Positions 13,980-25,700 are shown, counted from the first letter of the stretch. The stretch is DNA of 64,000 bases from Rhabdornis inornatus (GCA_013397075.1 VWZS01000321.1:62001-126000); one strand, 5' to 3'. A program made the numbers and translations. Notes: a model not told the origin generated them from the sequence alone.

Positions 13980-15071
13980 GTTAGTAATTATATGGGTGTC
14001 GAAGGAAATCTGCTAGTTTCCTCGGTTTTGTTCTTAATTGTATCCTGGCCGAAAATCTGAGCTGCAATACCCAGACAACCCACAGAAAAATCCTGTATTC
14101 CTGGAGTAAGTCCCTTTACTGAGCCAGGTAAGGCATTAGTCACCCAGTGAGGCGCATACAGATCAGTGTTTTTCAACTGAGTGCTGAAAAATTACAGAAA
14201 TTACCAAAAAAAACCAAAACAGTTACCAACAGATAGCAGAACGTAAGTGCCTGGATGGATGATCTATGTCAAATTCCTTCAACAGAAAAATACCCACATT
14301 TAGGAATGTCTTGCCCTTTGACAGTTGGTGGAAAAATTCCCACTGGTTCTCCATGGCCCAGGATTCCAACAGTTGTGTTGTATCAAGAAAAGCCTATTCA
14401 AAGGGATAAGTACTACATCTCTTAAGGCAGAGAGAGACTCCAACTGATCAGAAATTCAGGATGCAGTAACATTTGAAGTTGAAAGGACCCTCATCATGCA
14501 ATTCTTGAACCTGCAATGTATCTTAGATATCCAGGTACTTAGTTTCGTCCATTAAAAAGTGCAGTCACACTGTTCTACATCAATGTCCTGCCTGCCTTTG
14601 CTTAACCTGCAAATAACGTAGATTCTGACATCCAACCTGCAAACATGCACATGCCTGGCACGTCCTCTGTGGGCAGACCAGCTTCAACCTACGCCAGTTG
14701 CTTGTGAAGAACAAAAAATAAGAATCTAAATAATTTAGCTGATATACTTGTAAAGACAGTTGTTCCCAGGGCACTGGTCATTAAAACAACATAAGCATCT
14801 TTTATGAGAAGAGCCACCTCCATTGACTTAGTGTCACCAAGTGCCTTTTGTGCGGAAGCTTTCCAAAGCTGGATAAAGACTTTGGGATTGCTCCTATATG
14901 CAGTGAAATAGATGAGAGTTTAGGCCAACTAGAGAAGAAAATGCTGTGCAAATACAGATCGTTATTTTTAATTAAGAATTTCAGACAGTACCACAGCATA
15001 CTTTCGAAGAAAACACACCTGTTTTCAGATGTAGTCTTACATTGATCTAGATCTAGAGTGTCTCCTTCTAG
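13980..15071. other. Non-coding stretch, no feature recognised
   Basis: Open frames on both strands are short and overlap. The segment near 14475-14520 on the plus strand has a weak resemblance to the conserved 3' region of CR1 elements read in reverse, too diverged to call. Confidence 0.4.
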
Positions 15072-15202
15072 TGCACCAAGAGGACCTCAGATTCAGAGCA
15101 CATCCTGAGCAGGTTGCAGCTATTAGAAACATTATTAGTGCAAGGGAATGACAAGATCCCCAGCAGGCACAGTAAAATTGGGAAGACTGCATTGGTGCAA
15201 TT
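15072..15202 (+). other. Exon-like segment, plus strand, unidentified
   Basis: A polypyrimidine acceptor TCTCCTTCTAG ends at 15071 and a donor-like GTAAGA begins at 15203, bracketing 131 nt. Read in phase 0 it is open and reads CTKRTSDSEHILSRLQLLE followed by LLVQGNDKIPSRHS, and it stops at 15204-15206 if not spliced. Its phase does not join directly to the segment ending at 13979, so an unseen exon would be required between them. No family is recognised; low confidence. Confidence 0.2.
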
Positions 15203-16129
15203 GTAAGAGCAGCAAAGCCCATCTGCAAGGTACCTGGCATAAGTTTACTAAGGCAAAGAGGAAAAAAACTCTGCTATTTTTATAATTATTTCATTATCTT
15301 CCCTTATAAACTGCATGGATAACTAAAGGATTCATTGTAGATCAAATCCAAGTGTCATTTATAACCTAACAAGATTTCTTTTCCAGGTTCTATGGCTCCA
15401 TTGCTTACACACACGGGCAAGTGACTAGAATTACCAACCTCAGCACTACAACCGCATTTGTAAAACCCGAGGGTATCGCATCTGTTTTGGAAAGCTTAAG
15501 GAGCGGCGAGACTTTTAACGGCCCGTCAGCTGGTACGTGAAGGCACAGAATCACACACTTGCCACCGTTCAATAGTTTCTCGAGGAAAGGAAAAGTGGGC
15601 AATTAGCTGTCAATAAATCAGCTCGGTGTTTGCTGTTAAAAACCTCAAACAGTAACACGCCGGCACGCGTACAGGCTTCAAACCAACCCAACTTTTCCTC
15701 AAGCAAATAGAAAGCCCAAACAAAACAGTAGCTTTACCTCTTAAGTTGTTTAATTACAACGCAAAATCTAATTATGAAACAACTCAAGTACGACCTCTTT
15801 CTGGTACAATAAGTTTAGAGAAATACTCAGTAAGCGAACCTACACCACTTTATCACCTAATTCAGCCTCTATTTGAAAGACCTGCAGTTGAATTGAATTA
15901 GTCTTAAGGACCCTTTTCAAGCCAATGAGCCTCTAATTCTCTCCAGATGCAAAGACAGAAATTTGGTTAGTTAATATTAGAGGTTTCAGGAAGAATCCTT
16001 AGAGCAATGATTTGGGCACTTTATCTCCTTTTCTCTCTGTGTATCCTATCAAGCACAGACGATAACACCACCAGTTATAAAACCATCTCAACACCTCGCT
16101 GACTAAACACAAACGAAGGTTTCCCCCGT
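15203..16129. other. Non-coding stretch with a small CpG-bearing patch
   Basis: No gene is seen. The part from about 15400 to 15670 contains more CpG dinucleotides than its AT-rich surroundings and lies about 0.6-0.9 kb inside the presumed CALCRL transcription unit. It may be regulatory, but nothing in it identifies a factor with confidence. Confidence 0.35.
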
Positions 16130-16760
16130 AGCCTGTGTCGGCGCAGAGCCCGCATCCCTCGCCGAGGCTGATGCCGGAGCACGCACAGCCGCGGTCCCCC
16201 CGCAGCGCCCGGGCTGCACAGCACCGCTGCTCGTGGGTAAAACAACGAGCCCGCCCGAGCGGCACTCACCGCTCACACACCGCTGTCGGATGAAGCCGTG
16301 GGGAGCTGTCTCGCCGTCCCTCGGCGCCCGGCTGAGAGCCCCGGCGCTGTAATCCCGAGCCCGAGGCTGGCGGCTCTCCCGGCGGAGCAGCGCTGCTGCG
16401 GGAGCGCCGGGAGCGGGTCCGATGGCAGCGCGGAGCGGCGGCAGCAGCGAAACATCAGAGCTTCCTGTTACATCACCCGACCCCGCCTGCGGCCCGCGTT
16501 AAATTACTTTTCTCTCCCGAATGGCATGTCCCGGGGAAGCCGGGCTCCCGTGGCGGCCAGCGGGGAGCTGGCCCAGCCCCGGCGCTGCCATCTGCTCCCG
16601 GCCAGCGCAGCCTCTGCCCGCACCTGGCCCCAGCTGGCGCTCGGAAACCACTCGCAAAACGCTCACTCGCTGCTCTGCTGCCGAGGAGGAGACCACGGGA
16701 CCTGTCCTTTTCGCGTATCGAGCCAGTGAGATTCTCCTCCACCTCCAGCTAGACCCATAG
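16130..16760. promoter_or_regulatory. CALCRL: CpG island, probable CALCRL promoter
   Basis: The base composition changes sharply to GC-rich with dense CpG, in contrast to the flanks. A strong minus-strand splice donor lies at its lower edge (GT at 16269-16268). Upstream of that donor on the minus strand are an AT-rich TAATTTAA element near 16497-16504 and a GGAAG ETS-type core. The assignment to CALCRL, which encodes the calcitonin receptor-like receptor, comes from human synteny and orientation only. The island could also drive a divergent plus-strand transcript. Confidence 0.6.
16270..16500 (-). other. CALCRL: Probable non-coding first exon of CALCRL (5' limit approximate)
   Basis: The minus-strand sequence runs through the CpG island to GAGCG followed by the donor GTGAGTGCC, with the exon ending at 16270. 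The transcription start is not fixed by sequence; 16500 is a nominal limit near the AT-rich element. Human CALCRL begins with non-coding exons and its start codon lies in a later exon, which fits the absence of coding sequence downstream (1-16269). The distance from the TFPI poly(A) signal is about 5.5 kb. No peptide supports the gene name, so it is an inference from position, strand and composition. Confidence 0.5.
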
Positions 16761-18459
16761 AAACAGATTAGTTTTATTTTATTCAGGGACAAAGAACACA
16801 CGAGAGCCGCATTCCTCCTCAGTATGACTGACCTGACCCACCTCTGCCAGAGACTGCGTGACATCTCGTACCGTAAAGGCTGAAAAGCTCTACAGAGAAA
16901 TACTTTTATTCCTCAGGTGTAAAGCAGCTGCAGAGGTCAGATTCAAATCTTCAATTTCAAGTGGGCGCATCATTTATAGTGCCACTTCACTTTGTACCCA
17001 AGGAAAAAATCGTATTTAAAGAAATAAGTCTTGGAAGTATCAAGGGTAGAAAAAAAATACACCCAACAGGAACATTATTATTACTGATCTCTATGCTATA
17101 TTTTTCTAAACACTGGTGATTTGAAAGCACAAGTACTGTTGGTTTGAAACGTGCCAGGATAGAGGACAAAACAAAATTAATAGCAGTCCTTCTACTAGCT
17201 TCAAAGAACACTGTACCAGAAACTAAAAATATTTCTTTGAAACCATTTGCCATTGTTTTTAGACAATCAATTCCCTGTACTATGGACAGAATCTATGCCC
17301 TCTAAATCAATAACCAGTTACTGTATGCACAGGACAACACTATGCTGAACAAATGGGAAGTTCATGGACCATCAAACTCAAATTATATGAACACCTGTAA
17401 CACCAGTACTCCTTAGGGAACACCATAAGAGCCTCCCCAAAGCCACGTTGTCATGAAAATTATACCACTGAATTTTCTCATAAAACAACATAAAATATTC
17501 TGCTTGTTTCTTGCTACCTATCACTTATCCCCTGTGGTTGTTTTTGTTTGGTTGGTTGGGTTTTTTGTTGTTCTTTTCTTTTCTTTTCTTTTTTTTTTTA
17601 CCAGCAGAATAATTTCTGGAACACACCGTGAACTGGATGAAGGAATTCATCTGGGCATGGAAAACATTTAAACATTTTTCTCAAGAAGGAAAAGAGCAAA
17701 AAGCACAAAGCTAAGGGGGGGAAACCCCCCAGGAAACAAACAAAAAACTTCAAACAAAACCCAGCCCCAAACCAGGGTTAGGAAAAATTGGAAGATGGAA
17801 AAGAGATCCAGGAATACTTTAAATCCAAATGGCCCCTAGACAATACAATCTGTGAAATCCCGCTCCAGGGTTACCAGAAAAGCAGGCTGGGATACTCATT
17901 TGGCACGTGTGAGAGTTGGTGCTTCTAGGATCTCACATCAACAGGAGAATGTTTGAGTTTTATAATCAGTGAAGAACTAAGGACTGGCAATCTAAGCCTC
18001 TATGCAATGTGAACAGATATAAAATGGGGATTAGCTCTGATTCTGAACAGTGATGGAAATTCTCTAAAATAAATGGTGCCATCTCAGGTACAGGAGTGAG
18101 CCTGGTAGCATTGCTTTAGACCCAACTGGGTGCAGGTTGTAGATTGCCATAGGGTACATTACACACTCTAATTTAGGGAATAATCCATGAATTCCAGCCA
18201 AGCACACATCTCCAAGAGAGGCAGATGCTAGAATTAGCTAGAGACATGTGTTACACAGACCATGTTTGATTTAGCTTGTCAAAGTCAGTGGAGTTTTGTG
18301 GGGGCTTTTTTTGTTGTTGTTGTTGTTTGTTTGTTTATTTGTTTTTCCCCACTTGGTTGGTTGCTCTGGGGAGTTTTTGGGGTTTATTTCTACAAAGTTT
18401 TATATCCTACTGATTTAGACAACATCAAAACTGATTTACTCCTGCCCTACAGACAGCCG
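16761..18459. other. Intergenic stretch between CALCRL and TFPI, no gene seen
   Basis: AT-rich non-coding DNA. It holds a T-rich, GTT/TTTTC-rich tract at about 17536-17600, a short G7-AAA-C6 hairpin at 17715-17730, and a GTT/GTTT simple repeat at about 18311-18345. No splice-bounded frame was recognised. Confidence 0.5.
18311..18345. repeat. (GTT)n/(GTTT)n simple repeat
   Basis: Short tandem GTT units grade into GTTT units, with one interruption. Simple low-complexity DNA. Confidence 0.75.
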
Positions 18460-18780
18460 AGACCCCTCAGCTGGTGCAGCTCGCACTCCTGAGAGCGGTG
18501 CCCCCCCGGCACTGCCGCATCTCCGCATCCCCTGGCCGCGAGGAGCGCAAATCACACCCGCACAGGCTGCCCTGGTGCCCGACAGCGAAGGAGGGAGCAG
18601 TTCAAGGGGACCTACAAGCGCAAACCTACGTGCACTGGGACCAAAGAAGGCTTAAAAGCGAGCCAAGAGGGTATATGCAGTGAATTCCCCTTTTCCATCA
18701 GAGCCATCCCGCCCGGCGCTCGCCGCGCCGCCGGCGCCCTCTCGCGGCCGTTCGGGGCATAAACGCAGGCGCGGAAGCGG
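18460..18780. promoter_or_regulatory. GC-rich, CpG-bearing block between TFPI and CALCRL
   Basis: This isolated block is far richer in G, C and CpG than its flanks, especially at 18480-18560 and 18705-18785. It contains a CTCF-like motif (18733-18747) and is followed by a perfect AT palindrome (18801-18822). It may be a boundary element, or an alternative upstream promoter for CALCRL on the minus strand. Nothing coding is recognised. Confidence 0.45.
18733..18747 (-). promoter_or_regulatory. CTCF-like binding motif
   Basis: The minus strand reads CCGCGAGAGGGCGCC, matching the vertebrate CTCF core consensus CCASYAGRKGGCRSY at 13 of 15 positions; positions 3 and 5 differ. It lies in the intergenic GC-rich block. 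Confidence 0.5.
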
Positions 18781-18800
18781 CGCACAAGGATTCACCCCCT

Positions 18801-18822
18801 TAATTAATTCAGGAATTAATTA
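18801..18822. repeat. Perfect 10-bp inverted repeat with TAATTA homeodomain cores
   Basis: Arms TAATTAATTC (18801-18810) and GAATTAATTA (18813-18822) are separated by AG. TAATTA is the generic homeodomain core, so a paired homeodomain site is conceivable. It is directly adjacent to the GC-rich block. Confidence 0.6.
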
Positions 18823-18868
18823 CCCTGTGTGAACACCCCCTAACCACACGCGTACAACTCTGCCTTAC

Positions 18869-18898
18869 CTGAACCTCGCTCTTGCTTTGGAGACACCG
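18869..18898 (-). other. Exon-like segment, possible alternative upstream exon of CALCRL
   Basis: On the minus strand TTTTCAG (AG at 18900-18899) precedes 30 nt ending in GGTTCAG and a near-consensus donor GTAAGG (GT at 18868-18867). It may be a short internal exon or the end of a longer first exon starting nearer 19000. The only support is splice-site quality and proximity to the GC-rich block. Confidence 0.25.
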
Positions 18899-18900
18899 CT

Positions 18901-21900
18901 GAAAACAACCGGTTGGGAGACGTAACCCTTTAATCCCCTTCATTATGTTTGAGAAGGTAGAAGCTAGAGAGATGAAGACTTGCTCAAAATGTAAATTAAA
19001 AACGATCAGCTTTGAGAGAGTAAATGTTGGAAATGCAGGGAGAAATGCTGGATCAAGTGAACTCGATATAAAATGTAGCAGGGAGTAGAAAATAAAAAGG
19101 AGAAAAAGGAGGGCATACCAGTAAAAATGTGAGGAATAAAAGAATGAACAAAATGACACTATTTCTCAAAGATGTTTTGTTTCACCATTTGTGTGGATTA
19201 AGGGTTCATACCAAGTTACTGCTGGTCAGATGATATATGGAAACTCATCAAACCTCTGTAAAATTGCTTCAGCTTGGTGGCTGCTATCATATAGCATAGC
19301 ACTCTGCATTTCCCCTCCAAAGCAACTGGAGCAAATTCTAGAGTGAAAGGACTGGATGGATGGGCTCTGGTCAAGTGGAACTGCACACTCACTGTAACAC
19401 CTTAGCACAGCCTCGTGTTCTGACTGCTTCACCATTCTGGTGCCTGATCCACATCTTTTCCTGTGTTGTGCCTCAAATATCCCCCTCCTACGTTCATCCT
19501 TTAGTTGTCTGTGGGAAACGCGTAGATATTTTTTCTTATTCTTGGATTTGACTTTTCTGTAGCTATGGGAGGTACAGGAGAAAAAAGTGAATGAAGCAGA
19601 AGGGCACAAAAGAAACCTCTTGTTATGTTGGAGATCATATCACATTTCAGTTTGGACTTTTTATGGGAAAAATATCTCTATGTACTATAGAGCTAAACAA
19701 AAGCAAAAACAGCTGGATAGATGGTGTGGTGGCCAAACTGAGCACACACACAGCTGAGAGCAGCCTGAACTCGCAGATCAAATCTTGATTTATAATCAGG
19801 TTTTTACAGACTGTGACATTGCAGTCCTGATTCTCATTGCACCAAGTAACAAGCCTGACAGACGAATCACTATGAAATATTTTCTTAGCCAATTGAAACT
19901 GAGGTACTCTTGAGATGCTAGCGGTACAAATTCTCTTTGTCTCAACAACGGCACAAGGGAGCCCTCACTGGATCACTTAATTACTGTTATTACAAAATGT
20001 ACTACAGCAGCACAAGAAGTTTCTTCAATACAATGTAAGTGGGGTAGAAGAGGATGGGAGAGTACCTGTCAGTCCTATCCTAGCTACAGCAGTCCTGGAG
20101 GATTCTGCACAGTCTTGGGAGCAGCTGGTCCCTCTCAGTGAGGAGACCCTGTTAGTTTGCAATAGTGCTCATGGGAAGGAAGCTTGTGAGAATGGAGAGC
20201 AGCCACACAGCCAAGGTTCTGCAGGGACAGAAAGGATGATTTTTTCCTTAGATTTTTTTCCCATGTGGGTTTTGTAGGTGTTGAATCCAGGCAGCCACGG
20301 ACAAGTTGTTGGAACGAGAGGGAGCCTGAAGGAGAGAGCTGTCATGGAATGACACAGGAATCACAAGACAATCTGCATTTAAATTCATCTTTTCTTTCCT
20401 ATCCTTCTATATCTATTGTCTCATTTCAAAACATTATTTTAGAAAGTTCATCATTCTAGTTTGCAATCTAATCAATCTTACAAAACTTACAAATAATTTT
20501 CAATGTTCTTGGGACGGCTTAATGAGTTTCATGTCTTTCACATGAAAGCTTTAGATGTTTTAGTTTAATGCAGTCACTTCAGCTCTGTCTGTCTCCCTTT
20601 GAGGTACATCATGCAATTATATAAGTTTTAATACTGGCAGCCCATGGGAAATTTTTACGACTAAGAATGGAAGATCAGATACTTTTACTGGCTTGACCAT
20701 AAAATGCAGACAAGGGGAGGTGAAGATATTTGTGCCCTCACCTGCATCCCTAGCCAGGCAGACACAGGCAGTGTCAGTGTAGAAGCAGGGTAACCATGGC
20801 ATAAGTGCAAATCCTGACCCTTCCACCCCAAGTGTGCCTAAAGCCCCTCGCCTTGGGGAGGCCACACAAACTGCTGTGCCCAGGCAGGTGCTATGGGACA
20901 AGTGGAAAGGTCTGGGAGCAGTTTAAACCATGGGCTCTCCACTTATCTGCTATGACATATTCCAGCTGGTCCAAATATTTACCCTACTGCTCTGCTCCTG
21001 TGCAGTGCAACCCACACCTACAGACTCAACTCCTAGTGCGTGAAGAACAGGAAAGCCTGGAGAGAAAGGGAAAAGTGACGAATGAGAACAGGAAGACAGC
21101 AAATTGAAACTGGAAACAGGAGACAATGTGCCAAATTAATTCTGTGCATAGCAGCTTGTGGAGTTTACAGGTTTCCTGGCAGAACTGCACTTGTCTGATT
21201 TATGTGGTTATGGCAGTGGTAGTCTGAGGTGCTCACACATTTTACATGACAAGGCTCTACACATACATGCTCTCTGCTGTACACTCCTGTTCCTTGAGAA
21301 TCTTTCAAATCAGACTTAATGCATCCTAGATTGAAAGAGCTTGAAAGGACTTAAGCACCAGAAAACAGTTTTGGATAAAATTTCAGTATAAAAATCTGAT
21401 CTTACTTATCCCCTCACTCTGGTATTTAGAATGCTTAATTTTTTACATTTTCAGCAGTAAAGCTTAGCCATGAGTCTAGATTGGTAACAAGGATAAAAGT
21501 CAATGATCTCAACACATACACTTTTAAATCTTTCCAAAAATTTGCCACACTGCTTCACACCTTTACAGTTTTAACACTCCCTTTATGGATTTTGGTGGGT
21601 TAATTCTGATTTCATATTCCTTTTACAGTACTGTAATTGTATGCACTTCAATGGAGTTAAGTCTAGGCCTGCATAACCTAAAATAAATCTGATTAAAACA
21701 TATCCACTGCCTATTTCCTTTTTATAGCAATACACCTATCTTTTAATCGATGATTGAAGCAATCATGCTTGACTAGTGATTATTCTTTCACAAGTGTTAT
21801 GCTTTCTTTAGTACAAAAGTAGAATTCAAGAAGTATAATGGAGTAAGAAATTCAATTTGAATCTTCTCTGCATTTTAATCATTCACTCACAACATTTGTT

Positions 21901-21950
21901 GTCTTGCTGCAGCTCTAACAATTATATACAACCAAACTGCAATTGAAAAG
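18901..21950. other. Intergenic stretch downstream of TFPI, no gene seen
   Basis: Open frames up to 127 codons occur on both strands with no family motifs. No RNA gene or intact transposon was recognised. Confidence 0.5.
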
Positions 21951-21974
21951 CCTTTAGCAAAGTAAAAGGTAATG

Positions 21975-21980
21975 TTTATT
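21975..21980 (-). terminator. TFPI: Poly(A) signal of TFPI-alpha
   Basis: AATAAA on the minus strand lies about 150 nt after the alpha stop codon and is followed by T-rich sequence. Cleavage would fall near 21955. It is the first canonical signal after the stop codon, but a longer 3' UTR cannot be excluded. Confidence 0.55.
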
Positions 21981-22127
21981 AACATGATTGAGGAATACAT
22001 AATAAAAATATATGCAGCTTAGTAATATATAATCAAAATAATCAGGACAGCAAATATATTTTAATGGTGTACACTGAAGGTTTTCATTCACAGGTGAAGA
22101 GTAGTTTACTTCACATTTCCATAAAAA

Positions 22128-22240
22128 TCAAAGTTGCATTCTTTCAGGGATGATTTCCATGCCCAGAGCCTTTACTGGCTGTTTCTTTCTTTTTTTCTTG
22201 ATTTTTATTAATCTTCTTTCACCTTTTTTCTTATTGAATC
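22128..22240 (-). CDS. TFPI: TFPI-alpha last coding exon, basic C-terminal tail
   Basis: The acceptor TTTATCTTTAG ends at 22241, and phase 1 entry completes a glycine codon shared with the Kunitz 3 exon. The 36 encoded residues after that glycine begin FNKKKGERRLIK, continue with the lysine/arginine cluster IKKKRKKQPVK, and stop at TGA 22130-22128. In human TFPI-alpha the corresponding tail (LIKTKRKRKKQRVK) binds heparan sulfate and the acidic region of the factor V B domain. The alignment is clear over LIK-x-K-x-RKKQ-x-VK. The residues after the basic cluster are diverged. The only other change of note is that lysine replaces some arginines. Confidence 0.95.
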
Positions 22241-22582
22241 CTAAAGATAAAATAAACAAAGCAAGATTAGAAGACAACCAAGATTATCAGAAATAAGAGA
22301 CGAGGCTTTCAATTGCAATAAATCTTAAAAAAAAAGAAAAAAACATTGTCTTACCTAAAGTCTTCATATGCCTGACCAATGCCAAGTTGTCTTATTGCTG
22401 TTCTTTTACACTGCACCTCCTGTCCCTCCTTCTCTCTCTAGCTCTGTATCTCTCCTGATTTCCATTTTCAACTATTACATTTGATCAGGCCAGTCCTTAC
22501 TACCCAAAGTGGCAAGAGAAGCTTTTGACCCGCACAATATTTACCTCTTAACGATAGCCGGGGGCAGTATCACTTCCCATAC

Positions 22583-22765
22583 CTTTCTTGCAGATCCTCA
22601 GACACGACTTTCTGGAGATGAAATTATTCTCATTCCCACCACAACCGCTGTAGCTGAATGGGTGACACCTTCCAGTCGAGTGGCTGTAGAAAAATCTTAA
22701 CTCCTTGGCTCTGCAAAGCCCTCTGTCCATAGGGGTCATGCACAAAGAAGGGATAGGAGGTGGTT
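22583..22765 (-). CDS. TFPI: TFPI Kunitz domain 3 exon
   Basis: The exon is 183 nt, phase 1 to phase 1, between acceptor CTTTTTCAG (AG at 22767-22766) and donor AAAG|GTATGG (GT at 22582-22581). It encodes a short lead EPPPIPS and then the domain from LCMTPMDRGLCRA to CLRICKKG, with all six cysteines. The P1 residue in GLC-R-A is Arg, as in human Kunitz 3. This domain does not inhibit a known protease efficiently in mammals but binds protein S, which enhances factor Xa inhibition. The human N-glycosylation sequon near NNFTS is lost here (NNFIS). Transcripts using the beta terminal exon skip this domain. Confidence 0.97.
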
Positions 22766-25700
22766 CTGAAAAAGGTGGTTCAGGAAACACAAGGTGAGAC
22801 AGCACTGCAGTGTTTCGGTTTTATGTCAATATTACTTGAAATTTTTGCCGGCAAATTTAATTCTGCTGTCCTGAAAATCCAAGATACTTGACATAAAGCA
22901 GCTTTTTATGATTACAAAAAAAAAAATAATACCACAGTAAAATGTCACTCTTCGGATTGCCAGCAAAAGCTTACCTGAAAGCTATACCTTTATGTGTGTT
23001 GTTAGTGATAAAATTGCCATTTCTGCCATAAGAGAGAGCACACAAATTCATTTTGAGGAGTTTCAAGTGAAGCATTTGCAGAAAGTGAGGTGAAATAAAT
23101 TAAATGCGAACAGCTTTAAAAATATGGTAAATATTTTTAGTAATTAATGGAGCAAATCACTGCTAGACATTCTGAAAGCAAGGAGAAGGTAAAAGTACCC
23201 AGCATTTCCAATATAAGATTCAATACCTCAGTGTTGAGTTTGTTGAATGACTACAGAAAACTTGACCTAAATAACAGGTCTGTCAGCAACTATTGAGCAG
23301 TCATAAATAATAGCTTGTAACTTGCAGAATAAAAAGGCACTGAATGTGAAGAATAAGTGCACAAATTAGTGGAGATGCTGGTGTGTTCGTGCTGCTGGCA
23401 GGATTTTACCATTCCAAGGAGAGGCTGGTGGTTTGCTCCTTCAGAGTCGCTGCAAGTGAGAACTGAAACACTGGAGGATGGACCTGAGGTAGCCAAAGGA
23501 CCTGGGCACTGGAACAAGTTCAAGAAGCAAATCCGTGCCAGAATTCCCAAACCTGGAAGAACTCCATCATCTATCACCCCAGAGTGACTAATACACAAAA
23601 TGGGAACTGATAAAGTTGCTGCACAGGCTGCGAGAAGCTGAATGGGAACCATTATATCATCAGTTATGTGGGACCCAAAAGAGCACCATTCTTCCTGAGG
23701 AAGCAGCAGAACTGAGGGAGCTGGGTGCATAAATGCAACAAATAAATGCAAACATGAAGCCAGTCAGATGGAACCCTTGAAGATAAAAAGCCACACAGAA
23801 GGAGTTCAGTGGAAAAACAAAGTAAAAGTTTGAGGAAACCATTTGGGTTACAGCAAAGCTGAAGACATCCTGTGGTTGCAAAAGTGGGAAGCAGTTGAGT
23901 TGCTGAAAGCAAGTAGTTACAAGCAAGTATATTAACCTAGACAATTCAGGAGGCTGACAAAATATCCAAATAGCACGTGCTACATCTTAGGTGTCTCACA
24001 CATGGTACAGCTGCTAAAAAAATGGTCCATCTGAAAGACGCATAAGAGCTGAGCTGGTTTGGTGAAAAAGTATGAAAAATTGCTAGGAAAGAAATGGAAT
24101 AGTTATGTTAGCAACATCATAGTGTTAAAAAAAATCCTGAAATTCAAAAACCGAGTTATGAGTTGCTTTTTTGAAATAGACTAAGTTAGTTTCAAGTTAT
24201 AAAATGAGAGCCTCTTAACTTCTTTTCATAGTTGTGGCATTATTGCAATAATGGGTCCAGAGTAGAAGACCACAATGTGATAAAATTTGTATTAAACCTA
24301 CTGATGTTTTATAATGAAGATGGTAGTTAAATTATCTAAGGCGATGCTTTTGGTACTGCTCTGAGAACTCTTGAGCCTGGACCTAATTTCATCTCTCTCT
24401 AGCTGGAGAGGATGTTAGTTTTCAAAGCATATGTTCAGCATAGCTTACCTATTTTAACCTGCTTATTTCTGAAGCTACAAAGAACAGAGCAGAAAGGCTT
24501 GCCAATGAGGAAAGGCCCAAAAAGCACAGGTTTTTAAATTACATCAGAGAATTCAAATATTCATTTTGTAATGTAAATTACTGATCTGTCCTGTAGAATT
24601 CTCCAGTGAGTCCACAGACCCCTCATGAAGGAGCTCTTACAGTGACTGCAAGATTTGGGGGAACCATGGAGCCAGCGATGAGGTATACTAGGACTGTGTA
24701 TTTACAGTGCACCAGAGAGAGAGCCAGGGGCTCCTGAGAATCCCAAAAATTGTCGTCTTCCCAAAAATTATGCTATGCCTTGCCTATATAATTGTTAGAT
24801 AAATGCCCCAAATACCAAACTCTTTTCCTTGCTTTTCTTCGAAATATCTTCAAGTTCTTCACTCACAGGAGCAACCAGCCCATGGAGAAAACCTCTTAAT
24901 TTTGCCACCTAGAGCCATTTTTTCCCAAAGAAACAGTATTTTTAAATAATAAACTAAATAACTTATCATAATTTCCTCTCTGCTGAAGACCATAAAAGTT
25001 ACAAATTTATTTGAACGTACTGATCACTAAAAGAGTTGACTCCAGGTAAGCATAAAACATTCCCTTGTCATGCCCAAGGTGTCTGTTGGCAAGACAATCT
25101 GAAAGCCTGTGAGGCAGTGTGTAAACAATGTCACTAGAACATCACTGGAGCTCTGTTCAGCTCCAGTTCCTAGTGCTGTATTTATGGATATGATGGAACA
25201 GAAAGTTGAGCTATTGTGCCTATTCTTTGGGAGTTTCTCTCCCAAATGTTCCCATCTTACAGCCCCATTTTTTCTTAAAGTTGATGAAAAGTTTTCTCTC
25301 TTGCTTTTTCTATGAAGAATAAAAGAAAATGAAAGAAGGAAAATTCCCACAAGCCACAGAACTACATAAAAAAAGAAAAGGTACATGTTGTATGGTTTAA
25401 GATTCAATTCTTATAATACACAGCCCTTTCTTGAATCCCATCACCCCTATAAACAGGTCATGATCATGACTTCAGAATCAAAAATGCACATCCAGATACA
25501 GACTCACATTTATCAGAAATAACCCCAACTCTGCATTGCAACAATAATCCTTACCCCTCAGGCTTTGCAGGGGTTGTGTGATGACGGACTGCTAATCAAT
25601 CACACTGCAAAACAAATTTGAAATTATCTTGGGAAGAAAGGGAATACAGTGAGCACTACTGCTCACTAGACATGAGTGCTTGGCATTCAAGAAGCTTCAG

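Noticed and set aside
14475..14520. Possible second CR1 fragment (TTGAAGTTGAAAGGACCC)
   Set aside because: Only a short stretch resembles CR1 and the expected flanking CR1 sequence is not evident.
1..16269. Coding exons of CALCRL
   Set aside because: No hormone-receptor extracellular domain or seven-transmembrane segment was recognised in any frame. The coding exons probably lie beyond the window.
23290..23751. Longest open frame in the window (153 codons, minus strand)
   Set aside because: It lies inside a TFPI intron, overlaps other frames on the opposite strand, has no splice-supported edges and shows no family motif. Length is compatible with chance.
25027..25407. Minus frame with a strongly hydrophobic start, considered as a membrane-tail exon of TFPI
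   Set aside because: The hydrophobic part is followed by a basic, non-terminal stretch and there is no convincing phase 1 acceptor. The exon at 26764-26861 matches the beta tail far better.
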